Shown here: in pieces, positions 1 through 11,200 of the stretch
Position numbering within the stretch: position 1 is the stretch's first letter
Layout: every line of letters begins with the position of its first letter
Assembly (NCBI GenBank): GCA_023935145.1
Contig: CM043704.1
Span: 97,412,873 to 97,476,872, forward strand
Direction: 5' to 3'
DNA from: Bretschneidera sinensis
Lineage: Eukaryota; Streptophyta; Magnoliopsida; Brassicales; Akaniaceae
DNA: 64,000 nt
Position numbers and translations under genes: made by a program
Notes under the pieces: model-generated
The model's input: the letters and a program-made list of their open reading frames with translations, nothing else
What the model was told of the DNA's origin: nothing
Database searches by the model: none

Positions 1-3000
1 CTCTGTTTTGGGCAACCTGATCAAGTCATATACTTCCTGTGAATATGACAATGAAATACATTTTCGTGTGAAGGTATTTCTTTCCAGATTTCTTTTATTT
101 CTGTATTCTACTATAATTGGTGGCATGCTAACTATAGACTCTTCTGTTATCCTTTGTGTTTTCTGTTTTTGTTTTAAAACTTGTTTGGAGACAAGTTTAT
201 ATTTCCTAAATTTTGAAAATGAAAATCTGTTTCCGAAACAGTTTTCATTTTCTCTTTCATTTTTGTCCTCTGAATTCTGATGTTGTGGAATTAAAATAAT
301 AACAAGAAATTCATAAAACCTAATAAATAAATAGAAAAATAATAGATAATATAATGAAATATAACAAAAAATAATATATTATCATAACTAATAAAATAAT
401 GGAAATATTATATAGCAAATAATGAAATAATATATACAAAGTAATACAGTAATATAATATATATTATATAAAAAATAAGTTTAATAGTAATGACTATAAT
501 CTTATTATAAATAATATAATAAATTAAAACTAAAAATAATAACAATAACAATAAAGGAAATAATAATATGAAACATAATAAATATAATACAAATAATTAT
601 TTAATATATTATAAATAAATAGGTTAAATAAAATAGGAACATAAATGATAAAATAGTAAACATTAATATTATAATACTTTTTCCTTTACTTATAAATAAT
701 AATAGATATTATAATAATATAATACTATAAATTTATAATATAATAATAAAGTATAAAGAACAATAAAAAATATTTAATGTATAGTTGAATAAATTATAAA
801 TTTAATATCGATATAATATAATATGTTCAATAAAAATAAATAAATATGTAACTACATAGTATAATATGGCATTTAATAGTAAAAGATTACATAAATAATA
901 TATTTTTATATTGTTTTGTATTGCACTGCAGTATCTTGTTTTGTATGTATTATATTACATTATTCATAATTAATTTGATTGAGTTGGTAGAAAAAAATAT
1001 GATGGGTTTTACTTTCATACCGCTTGCATATTTTATTACCAAATATGTTTGTTATCAAAATCTTGTAAAGAAAACATAAGCAAAATAATGAACAAAAAAC
1101 TGGAAATTGACAAGATACCAATTGCTATCTAAGGTGCTGTTGCACTTCTCATTGAGTCCCTGTCCGAGACGGATCTAAGAATCTTGTTCAATGGGGGCAA
1201 AATTATTAAAAGAAAAATGATTTATAATTGAGAGAAAATATAAAAACAATTCCACAAAACACATACTTGATTTTTATTATAATGTCATTAATTAGATACA
1301 AGATTGACATTAACATAACAATAAACCATATTGTATTTTTTCATGGTATATTAAAGTGAAGGAGATCGAACCCGGATCTCTTAAACAGAGGACCCGAATG
1401 TAACTGCTAAGCATTTTATATAAATACAATCGACACGAAAGGGGAGAAGCATATTATATGTCTCTTTTTCCTATTCCGAGTGGTGGCTAAGAGGTTGGAA
1501 AATATTCAAAGGAGACTCCTTTGGGGCAACTCAGGGGAGGAGTTCAAATTTCACTTGGTGAGGCAGGGTGTGGTTAAGAAACCGTTGGAAAAAGGGGGGC
1601 TTGGTTTAAAGTCCCTTGCCTTGTTCAATAGAGCTCTCTTTGGGAAGTGGCTATGGAGATTTCTTGTGGAGAGGGATCAGTTTTGAAGGAAGGTAGTGAA
1701 AGCTAAGTTCGGGTTGGAACCTTGTGGGTGGATGTCTTAAAAAGGAAGAGGGGCTCATGGTGTTGGGGTGTGGAAATGGATTAGGAATGGATGAGAGGAT
1801 TTGTGTCCTTGCCTTTCTATATCGATAGGTGATGCGAGGAGGACTTGATTGTGGCTTGTTTCATGGTTTGGGAACACACCTCTTAAAAGGCCGATTTCCG
1901 GAGATTTTTGCATTAGTGAGGAATAAAGAAACTGATGATAGGTAGAAACAGAAACAGGTTAAGAAAGGGGAGAAGCAGAGAGATTAATCAAGAGAAAATA
2001 GACAGAAATAGACTAGGTAGAAAAGAAAACAGAACAAAGGGAGAATAGAATAAGAACAGGGAGAATAGAATAAGAACAGGGAGAATAGAACAAGATACCA
2101 AAACTCAAGTTTATTCCATAACCAAAGTTTGCCTTACAATCTTAATATCAGTGCTCTTATATAGGTACCAAACATTATTTAAATAAGAAAGTAAACTAAA
2201 TCGTAATAACTATTTAATTGTTTAAATCTTATTTTCCTAAAATACCATTATTTAAATAAGACAATAAATCAAATCCTAATAACTATTTAATTGCCTAAAT
2301 CTAATTTTCCTAAAATACAATTTCCAAGAATATTGTCATTTACAACATAAACTCAACATCCCAAAATTCTGAATATTGTGTTTCCTATTCTGCATCATTC
2401 TGCCCCACTTACAAAAAACTCGACCACAAGTTTTGTAGTGATGAAGGATCAGAACTATGGATGGCTTTGTTTCACTTGAAATTTTCAAGATATAGCATTT
2501 TCTATCGAACACAAGAAGGATATCAAGAGGAGTTGTTTAGGAGCCTCAATCCAGTGCGGGAAGACAAAATCAATGTAAGGAATGTCACAAGTCTTGCCCT
2601 CATCTTGGCTTTGGTCTTGTTCGTTTTGAAGTGACTCCTCACCTTGAATGTTAGAATTTTCTTCAAGGGCTTGTTCTTGCTTTTCAAGGTGTGTGTGGAT
2701 TGGAGAAACAACTTCAGACTCATCTTGAATGGAAACTGGATTGGTAGAAGTTTTGTTGAAAGCTGCTTCTACTAATTTTGTTGTTCGTGCAAGAAGTTGT
2801 TTAAACTTGAGGAGTCGAATTTCAAAGTTGGAATTCTCAATCTCCAACTCGAAACAATTATCAAAAATGCAACAACCATCAAGCTCGATTTCAACCCAAA
2901 CAGCATCTTGAGGTAAGTTATATTGCACAAGTGCTTGAAAATTCAATGAATTTGGGAGATAAAATCTGATAGAGCACATCTTCTGTAATTAGATACAGTA

Positions 3001-6000
3001 CATGATGAACTGTAACTGGAAGATTTCGACTTAACTCCTTCCTTATAAGTGACTTCAATTTGATGTAAATAAAAAAAAAGGAACATAAATAAAACAAAAA
3101 AAATGATTTTTTTTATCTTTTTATAAGGATACAATATGTGATTTAAGGGATAGATAGAGGTCGGATGCAGGACCTTTCGGCTCTGATACCACTTGATGCA
3201 AGACAGATAGGTAGAAACAGAAATAGACTAGGTAGAAAAGAAAACAGAACAAAGGGAGAACAGAACAAGAACAGAGAGAAGGGGACAAGAGATATACCAA
3301 AACTCAAGTTTATTCCATAATAAAAGTTTTCCTTACAATTTTAATATCAGTACTCTTACATAGGTACCAAACATTTTTTAAATAAGAAAGTAAACCAAAT
3401 CCTAATAACTATTTAATTGTTTAAATCTTATTTTCCTAAAAAACCATTATTTAAATAAAAAAGTAAATCAAATTCTAATAACTATTTAATTTCTTAAATC
3501 TAATTTTTCTAAAATACCATCTCCAAGAATATTGTCATTACAACATAAACCCAACATCCCAAAATAATAAATATAGTGTTTCCTATTCTACATCAGAAAC
3601 TCTTATTTTCTGTGCATCTATGAGTCTAATGCTTCTATTTTGTGGGATGTCGTTTTTATTCAAAATGTCTATGATTGAGAGATTGAGAGGGTGCATACTT
3701 TTTTGGAAACCTTGTGTAGTTATAGAATGAATTTATTTAATGAGGATGAGATTAAAAGGAAGGATAATCCGGATAAAGGGTTTGAGATGAAATCTTTCTA
3801 TAAGTTTCTTTGGGTCGGGACCCCTTTGGATGGCTCTCTCAACTTCCCATGGAAAGCTATTTGGTGTTCTGGCCCCCAAAGAAAGTGAGTTTCTTTGCTT
3901 GGGAAGCTACTTGGAGGAAAGTTCTCACCTTAGAGAATTTACAAAAAATACAGAAGGTTTTAGTGAATCGTTGTTTCATTTGCAAAGCTTGCAGTGAGTC
4001 CGTGTTTCATCTTTTTTTGGAATGTTTTTTGGCAAGAGTTTTGTGGGAGATGGCCTATAAAGTGTTGGGGGTTTGTTGGGCGATTGCCGGCTCCGTGAGA
4101 GACGAAGTTTGCGTTTGGTGTGGGTTTAGGGCTTATAAGGGACTCAAGAAAGTTTACTCTTTGGTCCCCTTTCTATCCTTTGGATTATTTGGAACGAGAG
4201 GAATCGTAGGGCTTTTGATGGCATTGAGAAATCTATTGATGTAATTAGGGAAATGTGGTTCAATGCTCTTAGTTTTTGGGTCAAGGGAAACTATTTTGTA
4301 AATAAGATAAATATAGTAGATTTTGTGGATTATCTCTCACTTCGATAGTTTTTGTACGCTTCTCTCTTAATACATTTTATTTACTTATAAAAAAGTACAA
4401 TTGACACTATTTATTCAAAAAAAATGAAAGCTCTAAATGCAGCAAAGTTGAGCAATGAAAGTTCAAAGAAAAAGAAAACAAATATGCAGATAGAAAGAAA
4501 AAGAAAGAGAGAAAGAGAAAAACTTTATAGTACTTTATTTGTGGTTGGTTTTGAAACTTGAAAGAAAACAAATTTTATATCTTTTTTATCAATTTTTATT
4601 TCTTAATTATTTGGGAGTTGAGACTTTTCACTAATTCTAGACTATTAAATGGGGGCAAATTGAAATTGTTAGTGGAGACAATTCATTATTATTAAAAGAA
4701 AATCTAAAAAGGTATTGGGATTTGAGTGAGGACGCCCCCATGTAGATGCGTCCCTGCACCACGAAACATACGTGCTTATCCCATTCTTACTACACAAAGA
4801 TATTTTCTACAAAAAGGTAATAAATTTCAATTGAACTTATAAGTAATTGATAATCATATTAATTAATTTAAGTGAGGGCATAGTAAAGAGTGAGAATCCA
4901 TATAAAGAGGTTATTAATTAAATGAAGACTGCTTATATATAAAATTTGTTTTCCCAAAATTTCAGTGGGGGCACTTGCCTCCACTAGGTCTTTATTGGAT
5001 CCGTCCATGGTCTCTGTTGTGCCCTTTCTGAATTGAATGTCTTTCATTCTGTGATATTCTGTTCTGGGGATTTTTTTGGGGGAAGAGAGGGGGGGGGGGG
5101 GGGTGATTCCTTTTGTTGGAAATTGGGAGAGGTGTGTTTGTTGGTAATAGATCCTTATTACTCAGTCAGTTAACTTTTCCTTTACTATGTTGTTTTAATC
5201 TCCTGTTATTGTCTTACATTCATGTGCAACTTTTCAGGTTGCCGTCAGTTTACTCACTGTGCATTTGATTGGCAAATTAGCAACCTCCAATGCAGGAGGT
5301 TTATCTGTGTCTTTACTTGAAAAGATCCGCCTTATATCTAAAAAGGTATAATCCTTTCTCTGCTATTCAGGTTTTATTTCCTCTTAGAAATATGTATTCT
5401 TGCTTCCTTCTTTTCTGTTTCTTGTTATTAAGGTCACTTAGTATCTAATTCATAGGTGTGTTTTGTATACTCTTGACAGCTGAGTAGTCAGCGTGCTTTT
5501 TCTGAATTATTGGCACAATACTCAAAACATGGTTACAGGTAATGTGCTATTTGGTTGTTTTTTGCTGGAACTTTCAACAATGTCCCTTCTAAATAGAGCA
5601 TGCATAACTGACTATCGATATAAGTAGCTAAAACTGATCACTTAAATAGCCACAACATTTTCTGAGCTTTTTCAATGTTTTATTGCTTCCTTTCGGTGGG
5701 CCATCGAACCTTAATTTGTTTAACAGTGAAAAGGACAGTTGTAGTGACTATACCCTATATTGCAGGCCTATGATTTGAAGTCAATACCTCAGCAAGGGTA
5801 AGTGGTATTTTTTTTCCTTTTAGACGGCAGTATGTCAGTTGTCAAAACCTTAGTATTCTTCTCTTTTGTCTAAAGTATTTTTGGAAGCCGTTGATGACGT
5901 GTTTTCGGTTCCACCTCTGTTTGGTATGGTAATTTCATTGCCAAGAGGAGAATAATAAAATACTCCTATAATACAAGGGAGGAAGGCAGCCATATATCAC

Positions 6001-8936
6001 TCGTATAGAGAAACAAAATATGAATGCTACTGCAATGCATGGTGCACTGCCCTTTACAGTGTTCCATTATACATTGATTTTCCTGTGTGTATTAACATGG
6101 AATCATGCATATAGGTGGTTTCAATTTGTTTATTCTGGCTTGTTACTTTGTTTCTAGAACCCAGTCGTCTATACATACTACTATTTCATTTACCGGTTTT
6201 TTTTTTTTTTTTTATAATTTCACTGTGTTTTGAGTTTTGATACTATCTACAAATTATTTTATTTTGATTTTGTTTTGGGATTTTCTTTTTCAGTGAAGGG
6301 AAGAAGCTGAATAGTTTAATTATCAGTGATCTTTATTATCATCTACAAGGCGAACTTGAAGGTCGTAATATTTGTCTTGGACCATTTAAAGAACTTTCCC
6401 AGTATCTGGCCGACTCAAAATTTTTGCAGAAGTATGAACAGAAGTATGATAGTGACCTTTTTGTAACCGCCGAAGATGTGTACTTGTTTGACATTCAGCA
6501 CTTGCGAGCAGATTTAGGATTAGATATGTGGGATTATTCAGAGTGGAAAGCATCTAAAGCAACCGCAGAGACAATGTTGTATTCCATGCAGAATGCAAAC
6601 TCAATGGTGTTGCTTTCAAGTTCAAAGCTTTCTGCACTTAAAGCATTGATAACTGTGCTCACAGTATATGAGGATGAAGTAAGTTTTTGTGACCTTGAAA
6701 CATGATACACTTTATGGTAATTTTCTGAAACAAAATAGAAGACATTCTGAACCCCCTTTTTAAGCCATTCATCTCAAATATAGATAAGGCTTTAGATTAC
6801 TTTAACATTTTATCAACAGCATATATTTTGATATACCATGCGTGTTTTGTATACATCAGTTAAAGATCTGTGATTTCTTTGTTCTTTTTTTGGAATTTGC
6901 CTTAATTCTTTTACAATATTAATTTATATTTAACTGTTGGTGCAGTCACCAGAGGAAAAGACGACAGTTGGAAGGAAGATCCCTGATCGACTCACTTTCT
7001 CATGCATCGAGTATATATGCCAACGTTTCTATGTCACAGTAGAATCGTTAGCTACTGCTTTGGATCCCTATCAAAATATCCTTGATTTCCTCGCAGCACA
7101 AGTAGAATTACTTCTCCATCTCCTGAGATCTGTGAAGAGAAGCCTGTCATTACCTGTTTGTATACTTGTCGTAAGAACCTCTGGTTCTGGCCTTAAAGTG
7201 CTGAGTGACTTCATGCCTTCAGTTACTGGGGTGAAAAAGACAATGAAGCTTTTACTAATGTTGCTTCTTTCGGCAGTAGGGTTTGGTTCCCCCAAATCGC
7301 ATCTAAGTGGGATAAGAGAAATGGAATCTATTAATGACTTTGCTGAGATTTCTAATGTGAGCCTCAGGCTATTACCCATTCTCTGCAACCTTATTGCTAC
7401 TGCAGATCACTCTAACATCTCCCTGACTATTATGGACTTAATACTGAGAAGTTTTATGACACCTAACACTTGGTTCCCCATCATACAGAAACATCTCCAG
7501 TTGCAGCATGTTATTCTGAAGCTTCAAGATAAAAGTTCTGGTGCTTCAATTCCTATAATATTGAAGTTCTTTTTGACTGTAGCGCGTGTTAGAGGAGGTG
7601 CTGAGATGCTTCTTAGTGCTGGTTTTCTATCATCTCTTAGAGTATTGTTTGACGACTTATCAGATGGTAACCCTTCCTCGGTTAATAGTGAGAAGAGTTC
7701 CGTGTTGGACATAAGTGAAAAACCTCAACAAATTTGGGGACTTGGGTTGGCTGTGGTCACAGCTATAGTTCATTCGTTAGGAGAGAGTTCTTCTTGCATC
7801 GATATCGTGGACAGTGTGATACCATACTTTTTCTCAGAGAAAGCTCACCTGATTTCTTATTATCTCAGTGCACCGGACTTTCCGTCTGATGATCGTAATA
7901 AGAAAAGACCGCGTACACAGAGAACACAAACTTCTCTGACTTCTCTTAAAGAAACAGAGCATACTCTCATGCTAATGTGTGCGCTAGCAAAACACTGGAA
8001 ATCGTGGGTTAAGGCCATGAAAGAAATGGATTCTCCTTTGAGAGAGACAAGTATTCATCTGTTAGCCTTTATTAGCCGGGGAACTCAACGCCTCACAGAA
8101 TCTCCCCGGAGGACTGCCCCTCTCTTATGTCCTCCTATCCTCAAAGATGAGTTTGATTGCTGCAAGAAAGCATCATTTGTGAACAGCAGAAATGGATGGT
8201 TTGCTCTCTCACCAGTTGGTTGTGTTGCAAAGCCCAAGTTCTCTGCTTTGTCATCCACAACTGCTATTATCGTCAAGGATCAAGCTACTGCAACCACTTA
8301 TCCTGCTTTTCAAACATACTTCTCAGACTCTGTTGCCTTGCAGATCTATAGAATTACGTTTCTTCTTTTGAAATTTCTGTGTCTACAAGCTGAGAGTGCT
8401 GCTAAAAGAGCAGAAGAGGTGGGGTTTGTTGATCTTGCTCATTTTCCTGAGCTTCCTATGCCAGAGATCTTACATGGCTTACAGGTATGAGCATTGCCTC
8501 TGTAGAGTGATTGTACTTAAGTTACCAGTAGTATTTATCATCAGTCCCATCTTTAATGTTTTAAATGCAGGATCAAGCAATTACTATTGTGACTGAGGTG
8601 TGTGAGACTAACAAATTGAAGCAGATTAGTCCTGAAGTTCAGCATGTCTGTGTCTTACTGCTTCAAATAATGGAGTTTGCCTTGTATTTGGAACTTTGTG
8701 TTCTACAGATTTGTGGAATTCGACCTGTATTAGGTCGTGTGGAGGACTTCTCGAAGGAAGTCAAATTGTTGATAAAAGGTATCAATCAGACTCGTTGCCC
8801 TAAAAATGACTTAATTTTTTGGTTCGTTTAATGATTGTCTTTTGCTTTTGTAGCCACGGAGGGGCATGCTTTTCTGAACTCATCAGTGAAGTCTTTGGAA
8901 CAGATAATATCACTTGTCTATCCTGGATTGTTATAA
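1..8936 (+). CDS. NUP205: NUP205 nucleoporin, 3' part of the gene (5' end outside window)
   Basis: This is the large scaffold nucleoporin of the nuclear pore inner ring, needed for pore assembly and nucleocytoplasmic transport. Exons read from splice sites and frame are 1-73, 5238-5346, 5480-5538, 6294-6678, 6946-8484, 8571-8778 and 8854-8936, giving about 817 C-terminal codons. Plant NUP205 proteins are roughly 1,800 residues, so somewhat under half is here. The product is alpha-helical and leucine-rich as expected of a solenoid scaffold. It ends in SLEQIISLVYPGLL followed by TAA at 8934-8936, and the family was recognised from the overall protein, not from one catalytic motif. All junctions keep frame except 5346/5480, where a run of six A at 5340-5345 leaves one extra base (see findings). 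The first intron is about 5.2 kb and holds nested transposons. The gene is either functional with a sequencing error or slightly damaged. Confidence 0.85.
285..960. repeat. AT-rich low-complexity stretch in NUP205 intron
   Basis: Nearly pure A/T sequence built from taata/ataat-like words, with very few G or C for almost 700 bases. It lies in the long NUP205 intron between the first visible exon and the transposon cluster. No gene or terminal inverted repeats can be seen in it. Confidence 0.7.
1450..1800 (+). pseudogene. LINE reverse transcriptase C-terminal remnant
   Basis: Frame 1480-1686 reads VAKRLENIQRRLLWG, then KPLEKGGLGLKSLALFN and ALFGKWLWRF. This is the conserved stretch that follows the polymerase domain in plant LINEs (pattern FLWG...GGLG...N.ALL.KWLWR). 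A TGA follows at about 1684, and similar sequence continues brokenly to about 1800. The copy cannot code for an active enzyme. Confidence 0.85.
1933..2397 (-). repeat. LTR (3' LTR in element orientation)
   Basis: Left long terminal repeat, bounded by TGATG and CATCA. It is longer than the right LTR mainly because of a short tandem array of gggagaatagaataagaaca units at about 2039-2090. Confidence 0.85.
2485..2979 (-). CDS. Unrecognised 164-codon ORF inside the small LTR element
   Basis: An open frame on the same strand as the host element that fills most of its interior. The N-terminal half is mixed and hydrophobic, with a CCIFDNCFELEIENSNFEIRL region. The middle is acidic and Gln/Glu-rich (EKQEQALEENSNIQGEE), and the end holds an aromatic PHWIEAP motif. 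I do not recognise a family. There is no gag zinc knuckle, protease or polymerase motif. It may be a captured or decayed gag-like frame, or chance coding potential. Its full-length openness in an element this old is mildly notable. Confidence 0.35.
   Translation of the reverse strand: MCSIRFYLPNSLNFQALVQYNLPQDAVWVEIELDGCCIFDNCFELEIENSNFEIRLLKFKQLLARTTKLVEAAFNKTSTNPVSIQDESEVVSPIHTHLEKQEQALEENSNIQGEESLQNEQDQSQDEGKTCDIPYIDFVFPHWIEAPKQLLLISFLCSIENAIS
3194..3595 (-). repeat. LTR (5' LTR in element orientation)
   Basis: Right long terminal repeat. The initiator-Met primer-binding site lies two bases inside it at 3180-3191. It keeps an agacagatagg start segment that is shorter in the left copy. The two LTRs differ at many bases, so the insertion is not recent. 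Confidence 0.85.
3640..4244 (+). pseudogene. LINE RT zinc-binding (zf-RVT) domain remnant
   Basis: Two overlapping frames (3691-3888 and 3810-4244) together show FPWKAIW, then KKVSFFAWEATW, TLENLQK, and a Cys/His pattern with CFICKACSESVFHLFLEC. This is the reverse-transcriptase zinc-binding domain found at the end of plant LINE ORF2. The switch between frames near 3880 is a frameshift. It continues the LINE interrupted at 1932/3596. Confidence 0.85.
4650..5237. other. Remaining intron sequence with degraded repeat ends
   Basis: The last part of the long NUP205 intron. It holds tgggggca words at about 4652 and 4963, a GATCCGTC at 4999-5006 that mirrors GACGGATC at 1168-1175, and a run of about 14 G at 5088-5103. 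These may be the edges of an older transposon enclosing the LINE, but the match is too short to be firm. Confidence 0.3.
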
Positions 8937-10002
8937 ATCGAGGAATCATTGTGACTCACCTTGTTTGGCGATTGGTGAACCCTGTTCGTCTGAATGTATG
9001 CTCTAATTGTGAGAACTGTACTGATAATCTTATTTTGTTTGTATGCACAAAATAGTGTAAATATGTATATAAATTTTGTCTGTATAATCATTGCAAGTTT
9101 TATTTCCAGCTATTCCAATAAAAGACGGTCCATTGTGACAAAGATGTCCACATAGTGTCAGGATACAATGAATTTTGTATTGAGGCATTGCATGTGGCAA
9201 AGAACATCTAGGTTATGATTGTCGGGGAGGAAAATGGATAGAGGAAAGAAAAGGGAAAGGAAAGCATTTTATTTTATTTTTTGTTGATTGTTAAAGAGAA
9301 GTGTAAGAGGAAAGAAAATGTTGAGAAATATGGTAGGAAAGAAAATAAAAGGACAAACCTTTTCTTCTTCTGGTTATAATTGTTGATTCTTCTAGTTGAA
9401 AGATTGGAGCATGAAAACTATTCTGTAATATGGGTCAAATTGTGTCATTTTGTTTTTTTATTTTTACTTTAAACTACCTTGTTTTCTTTATCAAACACAT
9501 AGTAAAAAGATTAATTTTATTCCTTCTTCTCGCTTTCTTTTTTCTTCTCACAAATTTCCTACCATTACTAGGGGCCTAATCATCCATCAGTGCCTTGATG
9601 GATACTTTCTTACAAGAAATGTTTCTTCTGGTGGAGCAGGGTTTCAGACGGAAATCCTTTCCTTGTATATTTTCTAGCTTGCGAGAACTACATTACTAGT
9701 TACACCAATATTTTTTTAAAAGAAGCTGCCACAAGCCCTCACAGAATAAAAGAAAATGACACTGAAAAGAAAGAGAGCTGGGAACCAACCAGTTGTCAAA
9801 GAATTGAGTAATCTTAATCTTTCATTCTTTTTTTTTTTTTGTTTAGAGAACAGTAATCTTAATCTTTAAAGCAATATAAATATGCCAATACATGCATCAT
9901 TGCCCCCTAAAATAGCAATAGAAGCCGTGATTCCTTTCTTTAGGTCGATGGTCGTTGTAGTTTGGTGTCTGCCCTTTGTGAATAGTATTATTTTTCTTTG
10001 GA
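8937..10002. other. NUP205 3' UTR and intergenic DNA, no gene seen
   Basis: Follows the NUP205 stop. Likely the 3' UTR, with an AATAAAAG-type polyadenylation-like signal near 9117, then purine-rich (ggaaag) and AT-rich intergenic sequence. Short open frames here have no recognisable protein features. Confidence 0.5.
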
Positions 10003-10214
10003 TAAATTATATTTTCCTCCTTGAAGTATAATGAAATTCTCCATTACATCTCTCTATTTTTAAAAATTATTGTTACCTCATTTGTCACATGTATATTTTT
10101 TAATGGGAAAAAAATTATGCTAACTAAGATTTAAAATGGGAAAAGCAGAATTTTTTAAGATAGAGAGATGTAACGGAAGGTTTCACTAAACTTTAAAGAA
10201 GTAAATGTAATTTA
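10003..10214. mobile_element. MITE / fold-back element
   Basis: The left arm, 10003-10056 (starting taaattatattttcctcc, ending catctctcta), is mirrored by the inverted right arm 10161-10214 (starting tagagagatgtaac, ending aatgtaattta). By eye about 80 percent of positions match. The total length of about 210 bp with no coding capacity fits a miniature inverted-repeat element. I could not define a target duplication. Confidence 0.6.
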
Positions 10215-11100
10215 TTTTTTTATTTTTTAAAATAAAAAGTTTTAGAAATATTATATGATCTTTAATATGATGACTTCCTTTATTTTTAAATAGACAATAA
10301 AGAAAAGTATTCTCTAAGCATCTGATACGCTATAGACTTTTAGTGGGATGCATTTCTAACATGGAAATATTTCAAAGGATGCTACTTTGAAATTGTATTT
10401 TATTCAATACAATAATATGCCTCGAGCTGCAAATATTCTTTTGTAAAACTTTTGTCTTGTTTTAAAATCTTCTATTTCAGAAAATATTTTTATGAGCAAT
10501 TTTCTTGCACTGTTGAGAAAACATGTAGCAGCACTCTTGTTGCACTTTTTTCATTTCCCTTTTAAGAAATCTATCAATCATCAAATGGTGCGTTGAAAAA
10601 AAAAAAGTACATCAAATAGCTCAGAAGAAAATACTTCATTCTAATAAAATAGAAGAAAATAATTTTTTTATATAAAATTAAAATTTTCTTTAATAATTAT
10701 TTTTAAAAAATAAATTATTAAATTAATGTCGCGGGAACATGTATGTACAATTTACCTATGCCTCGTAAATTGCTTAATTTCTAGCAAAAAAATATTTGCC
10801 TTATTAACTCTCACCCATCGTACCAAAAAAATGGCGTAAAAAAAAAATCATGGGGATTGTGGTATTGCCCCCCTGAAACGCCGCCGTTTCTCTCATCCCC
10901 TCTATAAAATTCCGCGTTCATATGCTCTCGAGTATTGACAAAAGCATATACTGATATCGACAGGTCCACAACCTTGGATCCCCACACCCTTAACCCTAGT
11001 CAAATCCTAACCCAACCACGGTTATCCCTACCACTGACACGATCTCTCCACGTGCCCTCTCTCAACGGACAGGATCCTCTTTCCCTAGATATTCACTGCT
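10215..11100. other. Intergenic DNA and upstream region of the cyclophilin gene
   Basis: AT-rich to about 10850, then suddenly richer in C toward the cyclophilin gene. TATAAAA at 10903-10909 could serve as a second, more distal TATA box. No gene is supported. An open frame at 10935-11234 overlaps the start of the cyclophilin but looks like leader sequence. Confidence 0.45.
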
Positions 11101-11108
11101 TCGACTCC

Positions 11109-11115
11109 TATATAA
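11109..11115 (+). promoter_or_regulatory. TATA box of the cyclophilin gene
   Basis: TATATAA lies 86 bases before the ATG. This would allow a 5' leader of about 50-60 bases, usual for plant genes. A second TATAAAA at 10903-10909 would give a leader of about 270 bases. Confidence 0.5.
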
Positions 11116-11200
11116 CACCCACCAAATCCCCAAATGCCCTAATAAACCCAATTTCATCTTCTTCAAAATCAGTCGATCAGATCACATCTATCAAACTACA

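Larger units (their letters stand above)
1933..3595 (-). mobile_element. Small non-autonomous LTR retrotransposon inserted in the LINE
   Basis: Two direct repeats, 1933-2397 and 3194-3595, both start TGATG and end CATCA. Flanking copies of GAAAC at 1928-1932 and 3596-3600 form a 5-bp target-site duplication. Next to the right repeat, 3180-3191 reads GCTCTGATACCA. On the minus strand this is TGGTATCAGAGC, a primer-binding site matching initiator-Met tRNA, so the element points left. A purine-rich tract (minus strand AAGTGGGGCAGAA, about 2400-2412) precedes the left LTR as expected of a polypurine tract. The 796-bp interior has no gag-pol, so it must be mobilised in trans. Confidence 0.88.
1437..4395 (+). 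mobile_element. 5'-truncated LINE (non-LTR retrotransposon), split by an LTR element
   Basis: A LINE copy in the NUP205 intron. It is flanked by a 12-bp target-site duplication with one mismatch: TACAATCGACAC at 1425-1436 and TACAATTGACAC at 4396-4407. The right end is a short A-rich tail (ttataaaaaag). The two coding remnants are the end of the reverse transcriptase region and the RT-associated zinc-binding domain. They sit in the correct order and are separated by a younger LTR element at 1933-3595. Start-side truncation is typical for LINEs. Stops and frameshifts show it is dead. Confidence 0.85.

Noticed and set aside
1350..1420. tRNA-like or SINE-like segment with a gttcgatctcc-type B-box on the minus strand
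   Set aside because: No convincing A-box, cloverleaf or anticodon arm could be built, and no SINE ends were visible; the phrase also occurs in other plant repeats.
5725..5801. Possible extra NUP205 exon (gaaaaggacagttgtag... cagcaagg)
   Set aside because: Exons 5480-5538 and 6294-6678 already join in frame through a Ser codon; adding this piece would break the frame.
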